Origin: Pelodera strongyloides
Taxonomy: Eukaryota; Nematoda; Chromadorea; Rhabditida; Rhabditidae
Direction of reading: 5' to 3'
Assembly (NCBI GenBank): GCA_036852015.1
Contig: JAANDG010000017.1
Span: forward strand, 124,001-188,000
Length of the DNA stretch: 64,000 nucleotides
This document shows positions 32,901-42,315 of the stretch, one piece after another. Position 1 is the first letter of the stretch; every line of letters starts with the position of its first letter. A program made the translations under genes and the position numbers. The notes below the pieces were generated by a model, which did not search any database, was not told where the DNA came from, and saw nothing but the letters and a program-made list of their open reading frames with translations.

Positions 32901-35900
32901 CTGGTTAGGGTGAACAGAAGTGCGTGAGCAGGTCTCCAGTGGGACGAGGTCGCAGAATGGTCGGGAGTAGGTCTTTCCATCGAATCTGCGCACTTCAGCA
33001 ACACGATCGTTACGTAGAAGGTTAATGATTCGTCCGAGCGGCCAGTCGTGTCGTGGGCTGGCTTCATCAACGATCAGCACGATGTCGCCAATTTTTGGAG
33101 CTTGTGCGTTGGATCCTCTTTGATGAGCGTGATTCTTCTGCCAGCGTTGTTGAAGAGCAGTGATGTAGTTGGAGGAGAAGTCATTCCAGAACTTGTGGAG
33201 GAGCGCTTGAGATTTGCGGAGCCAAGTTTCGACTTGAGTTTGTGGAGTTGTTTGGAGAGTCCATTCATCTGAGGTGTCGAGATCCGGTAATTCCAATCTG
33301 CCAGCAGTAGGCATCAGAAAGTCACAGGGGCGGAGAACGTCAATGTCGTGTTCGTCGGAGTAGACGGGGACGAGAGGGCGTCGATTGAGTACGGCACATA
33401 CTTCGGGAATCACCGTGCGAAATTCTTCCAGCTCGAGTGCTTTCCGGGAGAACGAGTGTCGCAGGGATTGTTTGAAGAGTCCGATCATACGCTCATAAAC
33501 TCCACCTTCCCATGGTGAGTGAGGGGTCGTAAAATGGAAGAGCGTTCCTTGAGATTGAGCAAACTTGGTCAGGCCAGTCGGTAATTGAATGTCGTCTGTG
33601 GTGTGTCCGAGGATTTTGGCAGCAAGATGAAAAGCGGTTTGATTGTCCAGGACGATCTTGGAAGGAAATCCAAAGAAAGATGCGAATCGACGAAGAGCTC
33701 GGATGAAGTCGATGGACGAAAGAGACTTGACGAGTTCACAGTGGACGGCACGAGTGGAGAGGCAAGTGAAGAGGCAGATCCATACTTTTATTGGACTGGT
33801 GTCGTCTTTCACAGCAAATGGTCCAGCGTAGTCCAGTCCGCATGATTCAAATGGGTGACTGGGTCGGGTCAGGCGTTCGCTGGGAAGAGGTGCGAACGTG
33901 GGAAGACGGTAGGGTTTGTGAACGTAGCGCTTGCAATGGTAGCAGTCGGAGCGAATGGTGGATTTCACGAGCGGACGGAGTTTGGGAATCCAGAAGTGTT
34001 GGCGAATTGCAGTAATCACATGAGCGGTTCCAGCGTGACGTTCTTGATTGTGGAAGTGAAGGATGATCAGCTTGACGAGTGGTGAGGTTTTGCAGAGAAA
34101 TAATGGATATCGTCGGTTGTAGGATTCGGGCAGATTGGTGGATGTGCGCGGGCGGCATCGGAGCAGTGGGCCGTGTGGACTGGTGCAATCCTCGAAGATA
34201 TTGTATTGACACCGTTCGCGATCAGTAGGTGGATGATTGTGTTGCGCACGACGGAGTAGAAGATGTTCAGCTAGACCGACGAGTTTGTTATTGCGATAAG
34301 CGAAGTTGAAGATCCGTTGCGTGACGTCCGAGTCGAGAATGGTGTTGTAGAGATGCATTGATGGTCGTAGTAGGAACAGAAACTGAAGGATGTGAAGAAG
34401 TGTGCAGAGGGTAGAAGTCACTGTAGAGAATCTGGTCAGGAGAGCACTGGGAACGATTTGGTCCAGAACCGTCTGTTCGTGTGTGTAGTGTTGAGCGTCA
34501 GGAGACGTGGAAGCGAAGTTCAAGTGATCTTGGGGCGCTGTGGGAAGGTTGTCGGAGTTGAGTGATTCTGGCCACTCTTCTTTCGCTTTTTGAAGCCAGG
34601 CCGGTCCAGTTAGCCATGCGGGCCAAAGTTTTCTCATATCGGTGAAGTTACATCCACGACTTGGTAGATCAGCAGGGTTGTCAGTTCCGGAGATGTGTCG
34701 AAATTCATGAGGCGTTGCTTCAAGATTGGAGTGGATCGTCTTGACTCGGTTCCGTACAAATTGTCCTTTGTCCGTGGTTGTAGAGGCATGTCCGAGTACC
34801 CAGTGAAGTGCAACTGAGCTGTCGGTCCACATGAAGACGCGATGGATCTGGACGGGAAGGGTCTCGACGAGTTTCTTAGCCAGCTTGGATGCGATGACGA
34901 TTCCAACAAGTTCCAGGCGAGGGATGGTCATTCCTTGAGGTGGTGCCAACTTGGAGTTTGCGCAGACGAGTTGAGTTGCAGAAGTAGAGAGGTTCTTGAT
35001 GTAGGCACAAGTTGCGGCAGCACGGCCACTGGCGTCGGAGAAAACGTGAAGCTCGTGCCCGAGTTGAGGTGATTCAGTGATTTTGCGAGGAACATCGAAG
35101 GGATCAGTTGACCACGATTGCATGAAGAGATTGAGGCCGTGAACCTCGACATCGAGGAGGCGTTCATCCAGTGAAATTTTCGGTCGCATTGCGTTCTGGA
35201 ATTGTAGTTTCAGTGTTGTGGTGACGGGGCAGAGGAATCCGAGGGGATCGAAGGTACTTCCGAGAAATGCGAGTAGTTTTCTTTTGGTCCATCCTTGTGA
35301 GGTGTCAGGAACTTTGGCTGGTTTGATGCTGAACAGGTCCCGTTGATGATCGAAATGGAGACCAAGAATTTTCTTGGCAGGTTGAACGGTGCCTTCGCGA
35401 AGAGCGAGTTGTGTATTTACATCAGGGTCGTTCGACCACCATTCGCGGACGGTCATTGCGCAATTTGCGAAGAGTTCCTTGGTTTGCGTCTGTTTGTTGA
35501 GGGCTTCGGCAGCGTCGTTGAAGGGAAGGAAGATGTTGTCCACATATATGTACTTAGCGATTTCTTGAGCAAGGTCGACTGCGTTGTGTTGCAGGTGAAA
35601 GCGGATTACGGCTTGTAAGAGGAACGGTGATGATGTGGGCCCGAAAGGCATTCGACGGAAGCGCATGTCCACGAGGTTGTGAGCACTGGGTTGTTGACCG
35701 GGATCCTTGGGGAGCAGGAAGCGAAACAGGTCTCTCTCGGAGTCTTGTAGTCCAAGTTGAAGGAAAGCGCGTTTGATGTCTCCAGAAATCAGCTTCGGGA
35801 AACAACGAATTTCCAGAAGGAGTTCTTGCAGGGATCGAAGAAGAGACGGTCCAGGATCGAGTTGACTGTTCAAGCTGTCGTAACCTTTCAGGTGTTCTGT

Positions 35901-38723
35901 TGCGTTGAATACGGGACGAGCGGAAGTTGTGGCAGAATCCTTGAATACTCCGAAGTGGCTGATGTAGCAGACAGTTCGTGCAGGCTGGACGAGTTCATCA
36001 GGAGGTACTTCTTCAATGACGCCGTCACGGATCAATTCGTTGAAGTAGCCAAAGTACTTGAGTTCGAGGTCAGGTCGTTTCTTGAGTTCACGGAAGACGA
36101 ACATTTGCTTTCGAACGGCGAGCGGACGCATGTCAGGAATCCGTAAGGGAGGATCTTTGACTGGGAAGCGAATGAAGTAACGGCCGTCGGCGGGGTCTTG
36201 CAGAAGGGTTGACATTACAAATTTCGTTGCAGGATGATCCTCGGGGCGGTTCTTGTCGAACTGGTCGGGTTCATCTTGGATCAGAGAGTTGTCGAAAAGG
36301 TTCTGTACTTGGAGAAGAAGTGGGTCGTCCGGAGCAGCCGGGGTCAGTGCTGTCATGCATACGTCGTTGTGCGGTTGACGAAGTACTGCATTCAATATTC
36401 GCTTGCGAGTTGCGATGGGTCCAAGTAGTGTGTTCAGAATGGTAAATCCGTTGCCGATGTCTTGTGTGTAAAAGTTGGGTCCACCGATGTCCCAAAGAGT
36501 CCACAGAAGATCACTGCCGATGAGAATGTCGGGAGTGCGCGAGACGTATTCGAGTTGTTCAAGATTGGTTGAGATGAAATTCCGCATGGGGGACACAAGG
36601 ACTGTTGGGATTGATTTCGTGAGCTGTGGGATCGCGAGGACGGTGATCGGGACTTGAGTGTCAGTCAGTGAGTCGAGGAGTAGTTCGTGATGCGTGGACG
36701 TGAGAGTCTTGGTGTCGTTGTTGGCAAAGGTGTTCACGTGAAGTTCTGTTTCATTAATAATCTGTAGTTGAAGTTTCTCGGCGGCGGCTGTAGTGATGTA
36801 GGATCGGGTGGATCCACTGTCGAAGAAGACGAGGAGCGTGCCTTGGAGTTCAGGATTAGCGGGATTGTGTGCTTGTACTTCGATGCATTGAAGCGGAGTT
36901 GGTTCCGTTGTATTTGTCTGATTGCAGTTGTGAGTGCTGGCGAGCTGCGCGAAGGGCAGAGAGGTTGTCGTGTTGGGAACGAAGGCACTTGTCGTGTAGT
37001 TGAGTGGTGGATCAGCGGCGGGTTGTTCATTCACATAGTGGGTCTGCATGGTATGAGGAGGAATCCAGGAGCGGCCAGAGGGTTGTCTGTTCCCTTGATG
37101 CGGGCGAGGGTCACGTGGCGCATCTGTGCGTCCGGAACCATGACGAGGCGAAGAGTGAGTCACTGCAGGGGCTGGATAAGTATTCCGTGGCGGTTGACTG
37201 AATTTTGCAGGAGTGGAACGAAGTGCCGAGTGATGACGCCGACCACACTGGCGGCATGAGATACGTGAGGGACATTCTTTGACGGGATGCTGTCCGAGAC
37301 AATTGTAACATAGTTGATTGGCGCGGACTTGTTCTTGACGTTGAGGGATCGAGAGTGAGCATTCGCTAGCCCAGTGAGGTTTGGCGCAGAATGGACAATT
37401 CGGGTTATTTGCTCGAAACGGGGGGCCAGTTCGTTGGAACTCGGTTCTGGATTGGTTGGAGTTGCTTCTTTGCTGGTTGAAGTTGTTGCGATGGACTGGA
37501 TTGGCACGAGGGTTGCGGTTGTCGTGATTCAGACTCCGATGATGAGGAGGAGAGGATGTGAACATTGTTTTCTCGGTAACTGATTGGTGATAGAGTTCAT
37601 CAACGATTGCTTCTTCTTCAATGATGGTTCGGATCTCGGATAACACTTGCTCCATTGAGAGAACTGCATTCTTTTCACGTGATTGCAGCTTGGAGTTGAT
37701 CCAACGTGGGAATTTGGTGCGCACGGTCATGCCCAGAGTTTGAGAATCAGTGGGATTCACACCTGCATTCTGTATCTGCTGCACGAGAGAGAAGACCTTC
37801 ACATAGACCGATAGGATCTTGTGGGAATTGCGTTCATTGGGATGCAAAGGTGGAAGCTCGAGCAACTGTTGATGAAGCGATTGCAAAAGAGGGCGGGTAC
37901 GACCGTACAACTGATCGAGAGTAGACAAAGCAACATCGAAATTGGAAGCGGTAAGCGGCAAAGAACTGATAAGCTGGTAAGGTTCGCCACGCAAAAGATT
38001 TTTGAGAGCGCAGAATTTCTGAATGGGAGTGAGTGAAGGATGATTGCCATAAACAGTTGAAAACAATGAACGGAAATCGTGATATTCAGTGCGAATGCCA
38101 GTGAAAGGTTTGATCGTGGGTGCGGCGTGCTCAAGAAAAGCCGAACGTGGAAACTGTGGGTGTGATGGTTGCGAAGAGAAAGTCATTGGATAATTGGAAC
38201 CAGTCTGAGCTACGGGTTGCGAAGATGGAATAGACTGAGATGGAACTTGAGTGGTAGTGTTAGAATTAGGAACCGGAGGATTGGTGGGAGGATAAAGTGC
38301 GACAGGGGTCTCAGAATCAACATAAGAATGATTAGCAACACGAGACGTAATTTCATCTTGACAAAGCGACTTGAAACGTTGCAAATTTTCTACAGTAGAA
38401 GAAAGCTCGTGCAGAGGCAACTGACCATATTTATCGTAATAATCCTTTTGTATTTGTTGTTCGTCCTTGTTTCGTTGAATGAGAGCCGTCCATTCTTTCA
38501 CCAGTGAGTCTTTGGCGATATCCATATGTTGAAGAGTGTTGATGAGTTCATTAGAGTGGTCCAGAAGATATTCAAGCGTCGAAGTATCGGAAGCTGAGAT
38601 GTCCCGAGGTGTGTTCACGATGAGTTGAGCTGATTTGAGAGTATTGTTGATGCGGTAGCGCAAAACGCCGAGCTGCGTTCGGATGCGTCCAGAAGTTGAA
38701 GGTTCGGTCGGTGCGGTCGCCAT
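29985..38723 (-). CDS. gag-pol-env: BEL/Pao Gag-Pol-Env polyprotein, about 2,912 aa
   Basis: The frame is open upstream to an ATG at 38774, but that codon abuts the TATA box. The ATG at 38723 (MATAPTEPS) is the likely start. Residue numbers below count from 38774. Gag is about 1-470, with the capsid-like part at 215-400. Zinc knuckles are about 455-510 (CPFCAKPHWASEC, CYNCLGQHPVKEC). The aspartic protease is near 650 (FFDSGSTRSYI). The RT has a YVDN box near 1075 (in place of YVDD). RNase H is near 1240 (FSDASG). The integrase has an HHCC zinc finger near 1590 and its Asp-Asp-Glu core at 1645-1750 (SCGLDYAGPF, LDNQTAF, PWEGGVYERM). A DUF5641-like end precedes Env at about 1973-2929. Env has a signal peptide, an internal hydrophobic signal near 2420, and a Cys-rich phlebovirus G2-type domain near 2555 (SCYSACGCITCGCFFC). 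A C-terminal membrane anchor lies near 2900. No stop or frameshift is present. Confidence 0.92.
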   Translation of the reverse strand: MATAPTEPSTSGRIRTQLGVLRYRINNTLKSAQLIVNTPRDISASDTSTLEYLLDHSNELINTLQHMDIAKDSLVKEWTALIQRNKDEQQIQKDYYDKYGQLPLHELSSTVENLQRFKSLCQDEITSRVANHSYVDSETPVALYPPTNPPVPNSNTTTQVPSQSIPSSQPVAQTGSNYPMTFSSQPSHPQFPRSAFLEHAAPTIKPFTGIRTEYHDFRSLFSTVYGNHPSLTPIQKFCALKNLLRGEPYQLISSLPLTASNFDVALSTLDQLYGRTRPLLQSLHQQLLELPPLHPNERNSHKILSVYVKVFSLVQQIQNAGVNPTDSQTLGMTVRTKFPRWINSKLQSREKNAVLSMEQVLSEIRTIIEEEAIVDELYHQSVTEKTMFTSSPPHHRSLNHDNRNPRANPVHRNNFNQQRSNSNQSRTEFQRTGPPFRANNPNCPFCAKPHWASECSLSIPQRQEQVRANQLCYNCLGQHPVKECPSRISCRQCGRRHHSALRSTPAKFSQPPRNTYPAPAVTHSSPRHGSGRTDAPRDPRPHQGNRQPSGRSWIPPHTMQTHYVNEQPAADPPLNYTTSAFVPNTTTSLPFAQLASTHNCNQTNTTEPTPLQCIEVQAHNPANPELQGTLLVFFDSGSTRSYITTAAAEKLQLQIINETELHVNTFANNDTKTLTSTHHELLLDSLTDTQVPITVLAIPQLTKSIPTVLVSPMRNFISTNLEQLEYVSRTPDILIGSDLLWTLWDIGGPNFYTQDIGNGFTILNTLLGPIATRKRILNAVLRQPHNDVCMTALTPAAPDDPLLLQVQNLFDNSLIQDEPDQFDKNRPEDHPATKFVMSTLLQDPADGRYFIRFPVKDPPLRIPDMRPLAVRKQMFVFRELKKRPDLELKYFGYFNELIRDGVIEEVPPDELVQPARTVCYISHFGVFKDSATTSARPVFNATEHLKGYDSLNSQLDPGPSLLRSLQELLLEIRCFPKLISGDIKRAFLQLGLQDSERDLFRFLLPKDPGQQPSAHNLVDMRFRRMPFGPTSSPFLLQAVIRFHLQHNAVDLAQEIAKYIYVDNIFLPFNDAAEALNKQTQTKELFANCAMTVREWWSNDPDVNTQLALREGTVQPAKKILGLHFDHQRDLFSIKPAKVPDTSQGWTKRKLLAFLGSTFDPLGFLCPVTTTLKLQFQNAMRPKISLDERLLDVEVHGLNLFMQSWSTDPFDVPRKITESPQLGHELHVFSDASGRAAATCAYIKNLSTSATQLVCANSKLAPPQGMTIPRLELVGIVIASKLAKKLVETLPVQIHRVFMWTDSSVALHWVLGHASTTTDKGQFVRNRVKTIHSNLEATPHEFRHISGTDNPADLPSRGCNFTDMRKLWPAWLTGPAWLQKAKEEWPESLNSDNLPTAPQDHLNFASTSPDAQHYTHEQTVLDQIVPSALLTRFSTVTSTLCTLLHILQFLFLLRPSMHLYNTILDSDVTQRIFNFAYRNNKLVGLAEHLLLRRAQHNHPPTDRERCQYNIFEDCTSPHGPLLRCRPRTSTNLPESYNRRYPLFLCKTSPLVKLIILHFHNQERHAGTAHVITAIRQHFWIPKLRPLVKSTIRSDCYHCKRYVHKPYRLPTFAPLPSERLTRPSHPFESCGLDYAGPFAVKDDTSPIKVWICLFTCLSTRAVHCELVKSLSSIDFIRALRRFASFFGFPSKIVLDNQTAFHLAAKILGHTTDDIQLPTGLTKFAQSQGTLFHFTTPHSPWEGGVYERMIGLFKQSLRHSFSRKALELEEFRTVIPEVCAVLNRRPLVPVYSDEHDIDVLRPCDFLMPTAGRLELPDLDTSDEWTLQTTPQTQVETWLRKSQALLHKFWNDFSSNYITALQQRWQKNHAHQRGSNAQAPKIGDIVLIVDEASPRHDWPLGRIINLLRNDRVAEVRRFDGKTYSRPFCDLVPLETCSRTSVHPNQPPTATVQTLAQQGHQMVTRSKAKFLHTTIACLVIASLLSVSHVAACNEQFDNVLYLPRCAARTIAIAQSKATLCHLPINCPNGHTQELSKINPKSYCGSYCPCPQWSSGCVHLLPITVHPPDPATEARLAILRPPEICSFDPNEEKCSRLSHTKTFAQISLPSGAIHVVNHLQVSLVDFDRNGPVVCYSTQNHELHVTSTAEIVPNSVIGTTRLCMFVQCTPDTRTFCFFPPTPALLQGLNFTVPVTAWGSATYTYYPFLNLNIPANPRLGGSCRDNKMELEITDPSTNTAQYSIDICYDNLCSSRSTTTQKLRIQLPNLPVNADLLLHLWKSGSITSSLNVTCTSLCSATCTWCWSHLRHPQCLTTFEWIQVYLLLSLLAVVVHTLSHTLKLLSYVSKLFFFICQIFVIFRIFTPIFRLFRPILHIFKRLIGLPLQPLRALHGLVRQRAPERRQWIPPSTVLTIIVFIIIVPTSSHGCTTTTTFDSSTTTCTQHDHVLNCSTEGTTILNLRANKAESCMVIVNDKKEPLGTLSLRVEHLEIMCNKDTLYYTRDHEIKVQSHHRCDECGSCKDNDYCKRITADTIIPEFDGDARTAPGYTSCYSACGCITCGCFFCSSSCVFSRMYAMPTSSTIYEVFRCPSWNIRITLHASLQYQGVEISQSFTILPGEQYTLPNVPVTFTVLSSSIPPLPILGNDFISDGTRSAFITANPPNHFTGGLVGQLQCASRHRATEFKCKFRPQICSCSQASLSLLCACPSGTVSDTINTYLPTTLHNTEFLPHKDTIVARISLSQLQVQATFAGLQLSILRNDHRCEVTPLSLSGCFSCGEGALLTYKCHSDLESSPIIQCGTAIGTIACDNKNNVKQTRILLFSGTVSINCTTHCGRKTHFMLQGKLNEKEQRETELKTLRIEEIAHNEFTASAYISKLASSLFSSMLGTPLLYLLIVVLIIYLLTRIEFHLPMFKKVKAI
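38705..38722 (-). promoter_or_regulatory. Primer-binding site (tRNA-primed)
   Basis: In element orientation TGGCGACCGCACC follows the last base of the 5' LTR directly. TGG pairs with the CCA end of a tRNA. The sequence TGGCGACCG resembles sites I associate with tRNA-Arg priming in other elements, but the tRNA is not proven. It overlaps codons 1-6 of the polyprotein. Confidence 0.65.
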
Positions 38724-38939
38724 ATTAAGAAACCGACATTGACATGTAATCCCTTTATTCAATATTTGGCACATCTTATATACTGTTTCCTTTCAATAAC
38801 AATGAATTCCTCTTTCGTGAAACTGATTAACAACATCCGGTGACATTGGGAATTGGCAAAATGGAAATGTAGACACAACAAACAACAAAGTGAAATGCTT
38901 CAATGAAATTTTACAAAATAATTTCATAATTATTTTACA
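38723..38939 (-). repeat. 5' LTR of the BEL/Pao element
   Basis: 217 bp, identical to the 3' LTR. The TATA box lies at 38775-38783 (minus strand GTATATAAG) and the AATAAA signal at 38754-38759. The presumed transcript start is therefore between them. The last base (38723) is the A of the polyprotein ATG. Confidence 0.95.
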
Positions 38940-39184
38940 TCAATACAGAGATAGTCAAAATTATTAGTTGACTTGGACCCAACCCCTCTCCAAAGAAGAC
39001 TTTTCTTTACAAGAATGCAACATCCACCTCCTTTTTTACAAACCCTATCTTCTCTGATTAAATAATATGGCAGATTACCTAATATCATTCCATTGGGGAT
39101 ATGATCCTTTAACCAAGATTCGGAAACCAAAACTACATCCAAATCTTCTTTTGCCAATATGGCATTTAGTTCATTAACCCTCTT
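38940..39184 (-). mobile_element. LINE, middle part: start of the endonuclease domain
   Basis: The minus-strand frame encodes VNELNAILAKEDLDVVLVSE and onward to NNFDYLCIDV. It continues, across the BEL element, into LYASQLRLIIVYRAPS at 29736. The VVLVSESWL motif is the conserved endonuclease metal-binding region. Interrupted upstream by the TTAA foldback element. Confidence 0.85.
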
Positions 39185-40067
39185 AAAGGGATCAGCTCAC
39201 CTCAAATCGTGTCTGTTTTTTTTTTGTTTCTTTATTTTCTATAAGGGATAATAAAATTTTGGAATAGGAAAAGTTGTATTTTATTTCAATACTCGCGGAG
39301 ATATTGGGTGATAAACAGGCGGATCGATTTTTCCGAAATGATAAAGTGTAATTGTCCTATACAACAGCAAGGTACCGTGACGGGAGTCTCGAAGCGAAAT
39401 TAAACCAATTGGGCAATTAGCCAAAGCGACAAACTACAAATCATAATTAATTAACAGACCATGATAAAATATAGGTCATTTTTTATCATTTGACATATTA
39501 AATATTCTGTATTTTGACAAACATACTGTATGTTTATGAGCTGAATAGTGCAACTTTCTTTCCAGATGTCTCGCAACGAAGGTGACTCCTTGCAAGGTGT
39601 TATGCCTATTGAAATGGAGACGCCAGAGGACGAAGAAATGGAAAAATTATACCTCTCGCGTGGATACGATTATAGTAGAGTAATAGTAGAGCATTAATGG
39701 ATACGATTATAGTAATAGTAGAGCATTAATGTATTAACTACTACATCTAAGTAACAATAAATAATAAGCGTAGGGAGCAACATAAAAAAATGTAATAAAA
39801 AAAAATGTAATCAAGAACCAACTTGAGGTTGCGTGCACGCAGGACAAAATAATTGCCGGCTGTTGGATACACCTTTACCCTTTTTGGGTTCATACACCTT
39901 TACACTTTATCATTTCGGAAAAATCGATCCGCCTGTTTATCACCCAATATCTCCGCGAGTATTGAAATAAAATACAACTTTTCCTATTCCAAAATTTTAT
40001 TATCCCTTATAGAAAATAAAGAAACAAAAAAAAACAGACACGATTTGAGGTGAGCTGATCCCTTTAA
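39183..40067. mobile_element. TTAA foldback element family C (885 bp) inside the LINE
   Basis: TTAA on both sides. The inverted arms are about 165 bp: AGGGATCAGCTCACCTCAAA on the left returns inverted as TTTGAGGTGAGCTGATCCCT on the right. The LINE reading continues across it (NARSIVK on one side, VNELNAI on the other), which proves insertion at TTAA. The 550-bp interior is not palindromic and holds a short ORF behind a splice acceptor. Confidence 0.9.
39566..39697 (+). CDS. Short ORF behind a splice acceptor inside the family C element, 43 aa
   Basis: TTTCTTTCCAG directly precedes ATG, opening a 43-codon acidic frame (MSRNEGDSLQGVMPIEMETP...) that ends at TAA. The 3' end overlaps a local direct repeat (GGATACGATTATAGTA). 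It could be the remnant first coding exon of a transposase or of a captured host gene. Function unknown. Confidence 0.3.
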   Translation: MSRNEGDSLQGVMPIEMETPEDEEMEKLYLSRGYDYSRVIVEH

Positions 40068-40140
40068 CAATACTTCTCGCATTAAAATAGAACACCCGAA
40101 TATTAGTCTCTGCACACAGATGCGCTCTATTTAGTTTTTT
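40068..40140 (-). mobile_element. LINE, 5'-most surviving part
   Basis: The minus-strand frame encodes AETNIRVFYFNARSIVK, the typical opening of the LINE ORF2 endonuclease (xxNARSxxNK), directly upstream of the family C insertion. Further upstream the LINE is lost and a simple repeat begins. Confidence 0.75.
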
Positions 40141-40147
40141 TATATAT

Positions 40148-40262
40148 TTACGCGGTTTACGCGGATGCGCGGATTTACGGATACGCGGATTTACGGATAC
40201 GCGGATTTACGGATACGCGGATTTACGCGGATACGCGGATTTACGCGGATACGACGATTACA
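40148..40262. repeat. Tandem repeat of ACGCGGATTT/ACGCGGATAC units
   Basis: About 115 bp made of 10- to 18-bp units combining ACGCGGATTTACG and GATACGCGGA, at the 5' border of the LINE remnant. Confidence 0.85.
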
Positions 40263-40269
40263 ATGCATA

Positions 40270-42310
40270 TTCTTCGTTGTATTGTTGTTTCATTTCTAAT
40301 AAATTTTTATTACCTAGTCAAACTGGAATTCAGTCAATTACAACAGCACTCAATGGCGGCCACCCAACTAGGTTCGCAGGCCCAATGGTGGCTTGGAATA
40401 AGGCATAAATCAAACATCAGCAGTTTCGAACAGTATCACAAACTCTCAAACATACAATAATTTTGCTATGGTCTTTTTTTTCGCACGAGTACTAGTTTTG
40501 TCAGCAAAGACAATTGTTTTTTTTTCTGTGTATCCGCGTTTGTAAGGCACAGACGCTTCCGCTTCCAACTCGCAGGACACAGGTTTAGGTTCAAGCTTAT
40601 TAAAGGAAAACTTGAACCATTGTCTTGTCCTTTAGAGCCACAAAACACAGGTAAAATTTCAATGATCCATGTACAAAATTCTCTTTTTAATGGAGAAAAT
40701 TTTCCAGACGCAGTTGTAAAATTCTCTACAAAACTTTGCGATTTGCGGCTCTCGGATAAGGCTCAAGCTTCCATTGTTAAACTGTTGTTTATGTTTAAGT
40801 CCAATTTGTCTCTGTTGGTAAGTACGTAAGTAGCAATTTGGCAACCCCTAGACTAGCCATATACTTTGCATGCAAGATACATTCAAGTAATGAAGCTCTA
40901 CATTGTTTGTGCAAGTGCAGTGCGTTGTTCATTTACTGATTATATTATTAATTACTACGGTCGATTTCAATAAATTTTCATTCGCAGATTGGATAAGCAT
41001 AAGCCCATCCATTTTCAAGTGCTACTTTTATAAAAAAAAAGAACCCGGACTTGCTTTCCTAAATAGACAAAGAGTGGGTCCACTGGGCCCAGGACCTAGT
41101 GTTGGCCCCTTCCCTAAGACCCTGTCGCCAAGCAGCTCATACGCACAAAACTCGCATGCAAACACAACGTTGCTTGCGGTCTATCCAGGAAAGGGTCGCG
41201 TTTTTTTAAAGATTTAACAAGCTATTTTTGTTTATTTCTTAATTTTCTTTCGTAATTTTTACCATGCAAAGTGAAGCCTACCAAATGTTTACCAATTGAT
41301 AATTGATAACAGTGTTTACACCATCCATAACCGTGGTGACTTAATCACCAGGTTTCAATACTGGTGTCTGTACTATACGTGACGTGATAAAGTTTTAAAT
41401 TTTAAAAACATTGGTTCATAAAAAATACTTTGGAATTCTTGAAATATAAAATACATTTTGTCTCCGATGTATAAAATACAAAGGTTGCTATACGGCATTG
41501 CGCTTCATAATTAAGGATCAGTATTTCTAAACAAGACCGTGTAATTTAGGGCAACTTGTTGAACACGCATAAGTTTTCATTCAACAAAACACATGCACTC
41601 TTTTGTTTAACTAACATGCATTAATATGTATTCATGTTAATTGGTGGAATCGAATGTTCGTTTATTATGCCTAGGAATGCAGTTAGTTGACATACGTTTC
41701 AGAAACCGACCGTTATTTCGCTTCAATTACAGTAACTGTAATCTTGAAGTTGTGAAAAAACTCATGGAATTATGTATATTTTTTCATATTTCATTGTTAA
41801 AGATCATGTTTCGCACAGTTCCATTGTTTCTCGACAAGCTTCTTGCTTCGATCTAGCTTTCCTGTCTGACGGCTGTCAATCCCGCATGCGTTTTTTTTTG
41901 CATGTCGCCGCTGTGAAATTATTTTGTCCCTTCCTTAGGACCCAGGTGATCTAAGGTGCCCAAGTGTGTGATTCTTTTGTTGCCCATAAGACCTTGGAGA
42001 TTTTTATTCTTAAATTATTATTTTCTAAGCTTCAGGTACAATGAGGGTTGGCTTTGGAGAATCATGTGCTCCTTTTACTTACTCGTACTCCTTGTAAATT
42101 TATTAATTTGCACTTCTTCTTCACACCTTTCGTATTCAATACTGGCCGTCCTACAGGGTCACCCGGCGGGATTGGCGCTAGCAAGGGTGACAGGCTTGGT
42201 GACCCTGGGACCCTCGTACCACCGTGGCAGAGGTTTTTACCTCGATCCCGCCATGTCAGGTATATCCGAAGTGTCCAACCCACTCTAGATTTCCCATAAG
42301 GCCAAGGGCG
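40270..42310. other. Gene-poor DNA between LINE and PLE
   Basis: No supported gene. A decayed family A MITE lies at about 41541-41726. A GC-rich patch at 42140-42310 may be the 5' end or target flank of the Naiad-like element. Confidence 0.4.
41541..41726. mobile_element. Decayed TTAA MITE family A copy
   Basis: The right end CGTTTCAGAAACCGACCGTTATTTCGCTT clearly matches the family. The left end (about 41541-41575) is only a loose match. The spacing of about 185 bp agrees with intact copies. Confidence 0.45.
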
Positions 42311-42315
42311 GCTGA

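Larger units (their letters stand above)
29743..38939 (-). mobile_element. Complete BEL/Pao LTR retrotransposon with envelope (Belpaoviridae-like)
   Basis: 9,197 bp in minus orientation, inserted in a LINE. It has identical 217-bp LTRs, a 5-bp target duplication, a primer-binding site directly at the 5' LTR and one uninterrupted gag-pol-env frame. The identity of the LTRs and the intact frame imply a very recent insertion and a probably active copy. In coding direction the LTR starts TGTAAAATAATT and ends TTAATA. Only 25 nt separate the stop codon from the 3' LTR. The coding DNA is clearly more GC-rich than its surroundings. Nematode BEL elements with phlebovirus-like glycoproteins (Tas, Cer7, Cer13) are the closest known type. 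Confidence 0.95.

Noticed and set aside
30359..37583. Numerous open frames on both strands inside the BEL element
   Set aside because: They are shadows of the long GC-richer gag-pol-env frame.
38724..38774. Upstream ATG of the BEL frame (MCQILNKG)
   Set aside because: It directly follows the TATA box and precedes the likely transcript start, so it is probably absent from the RNA.
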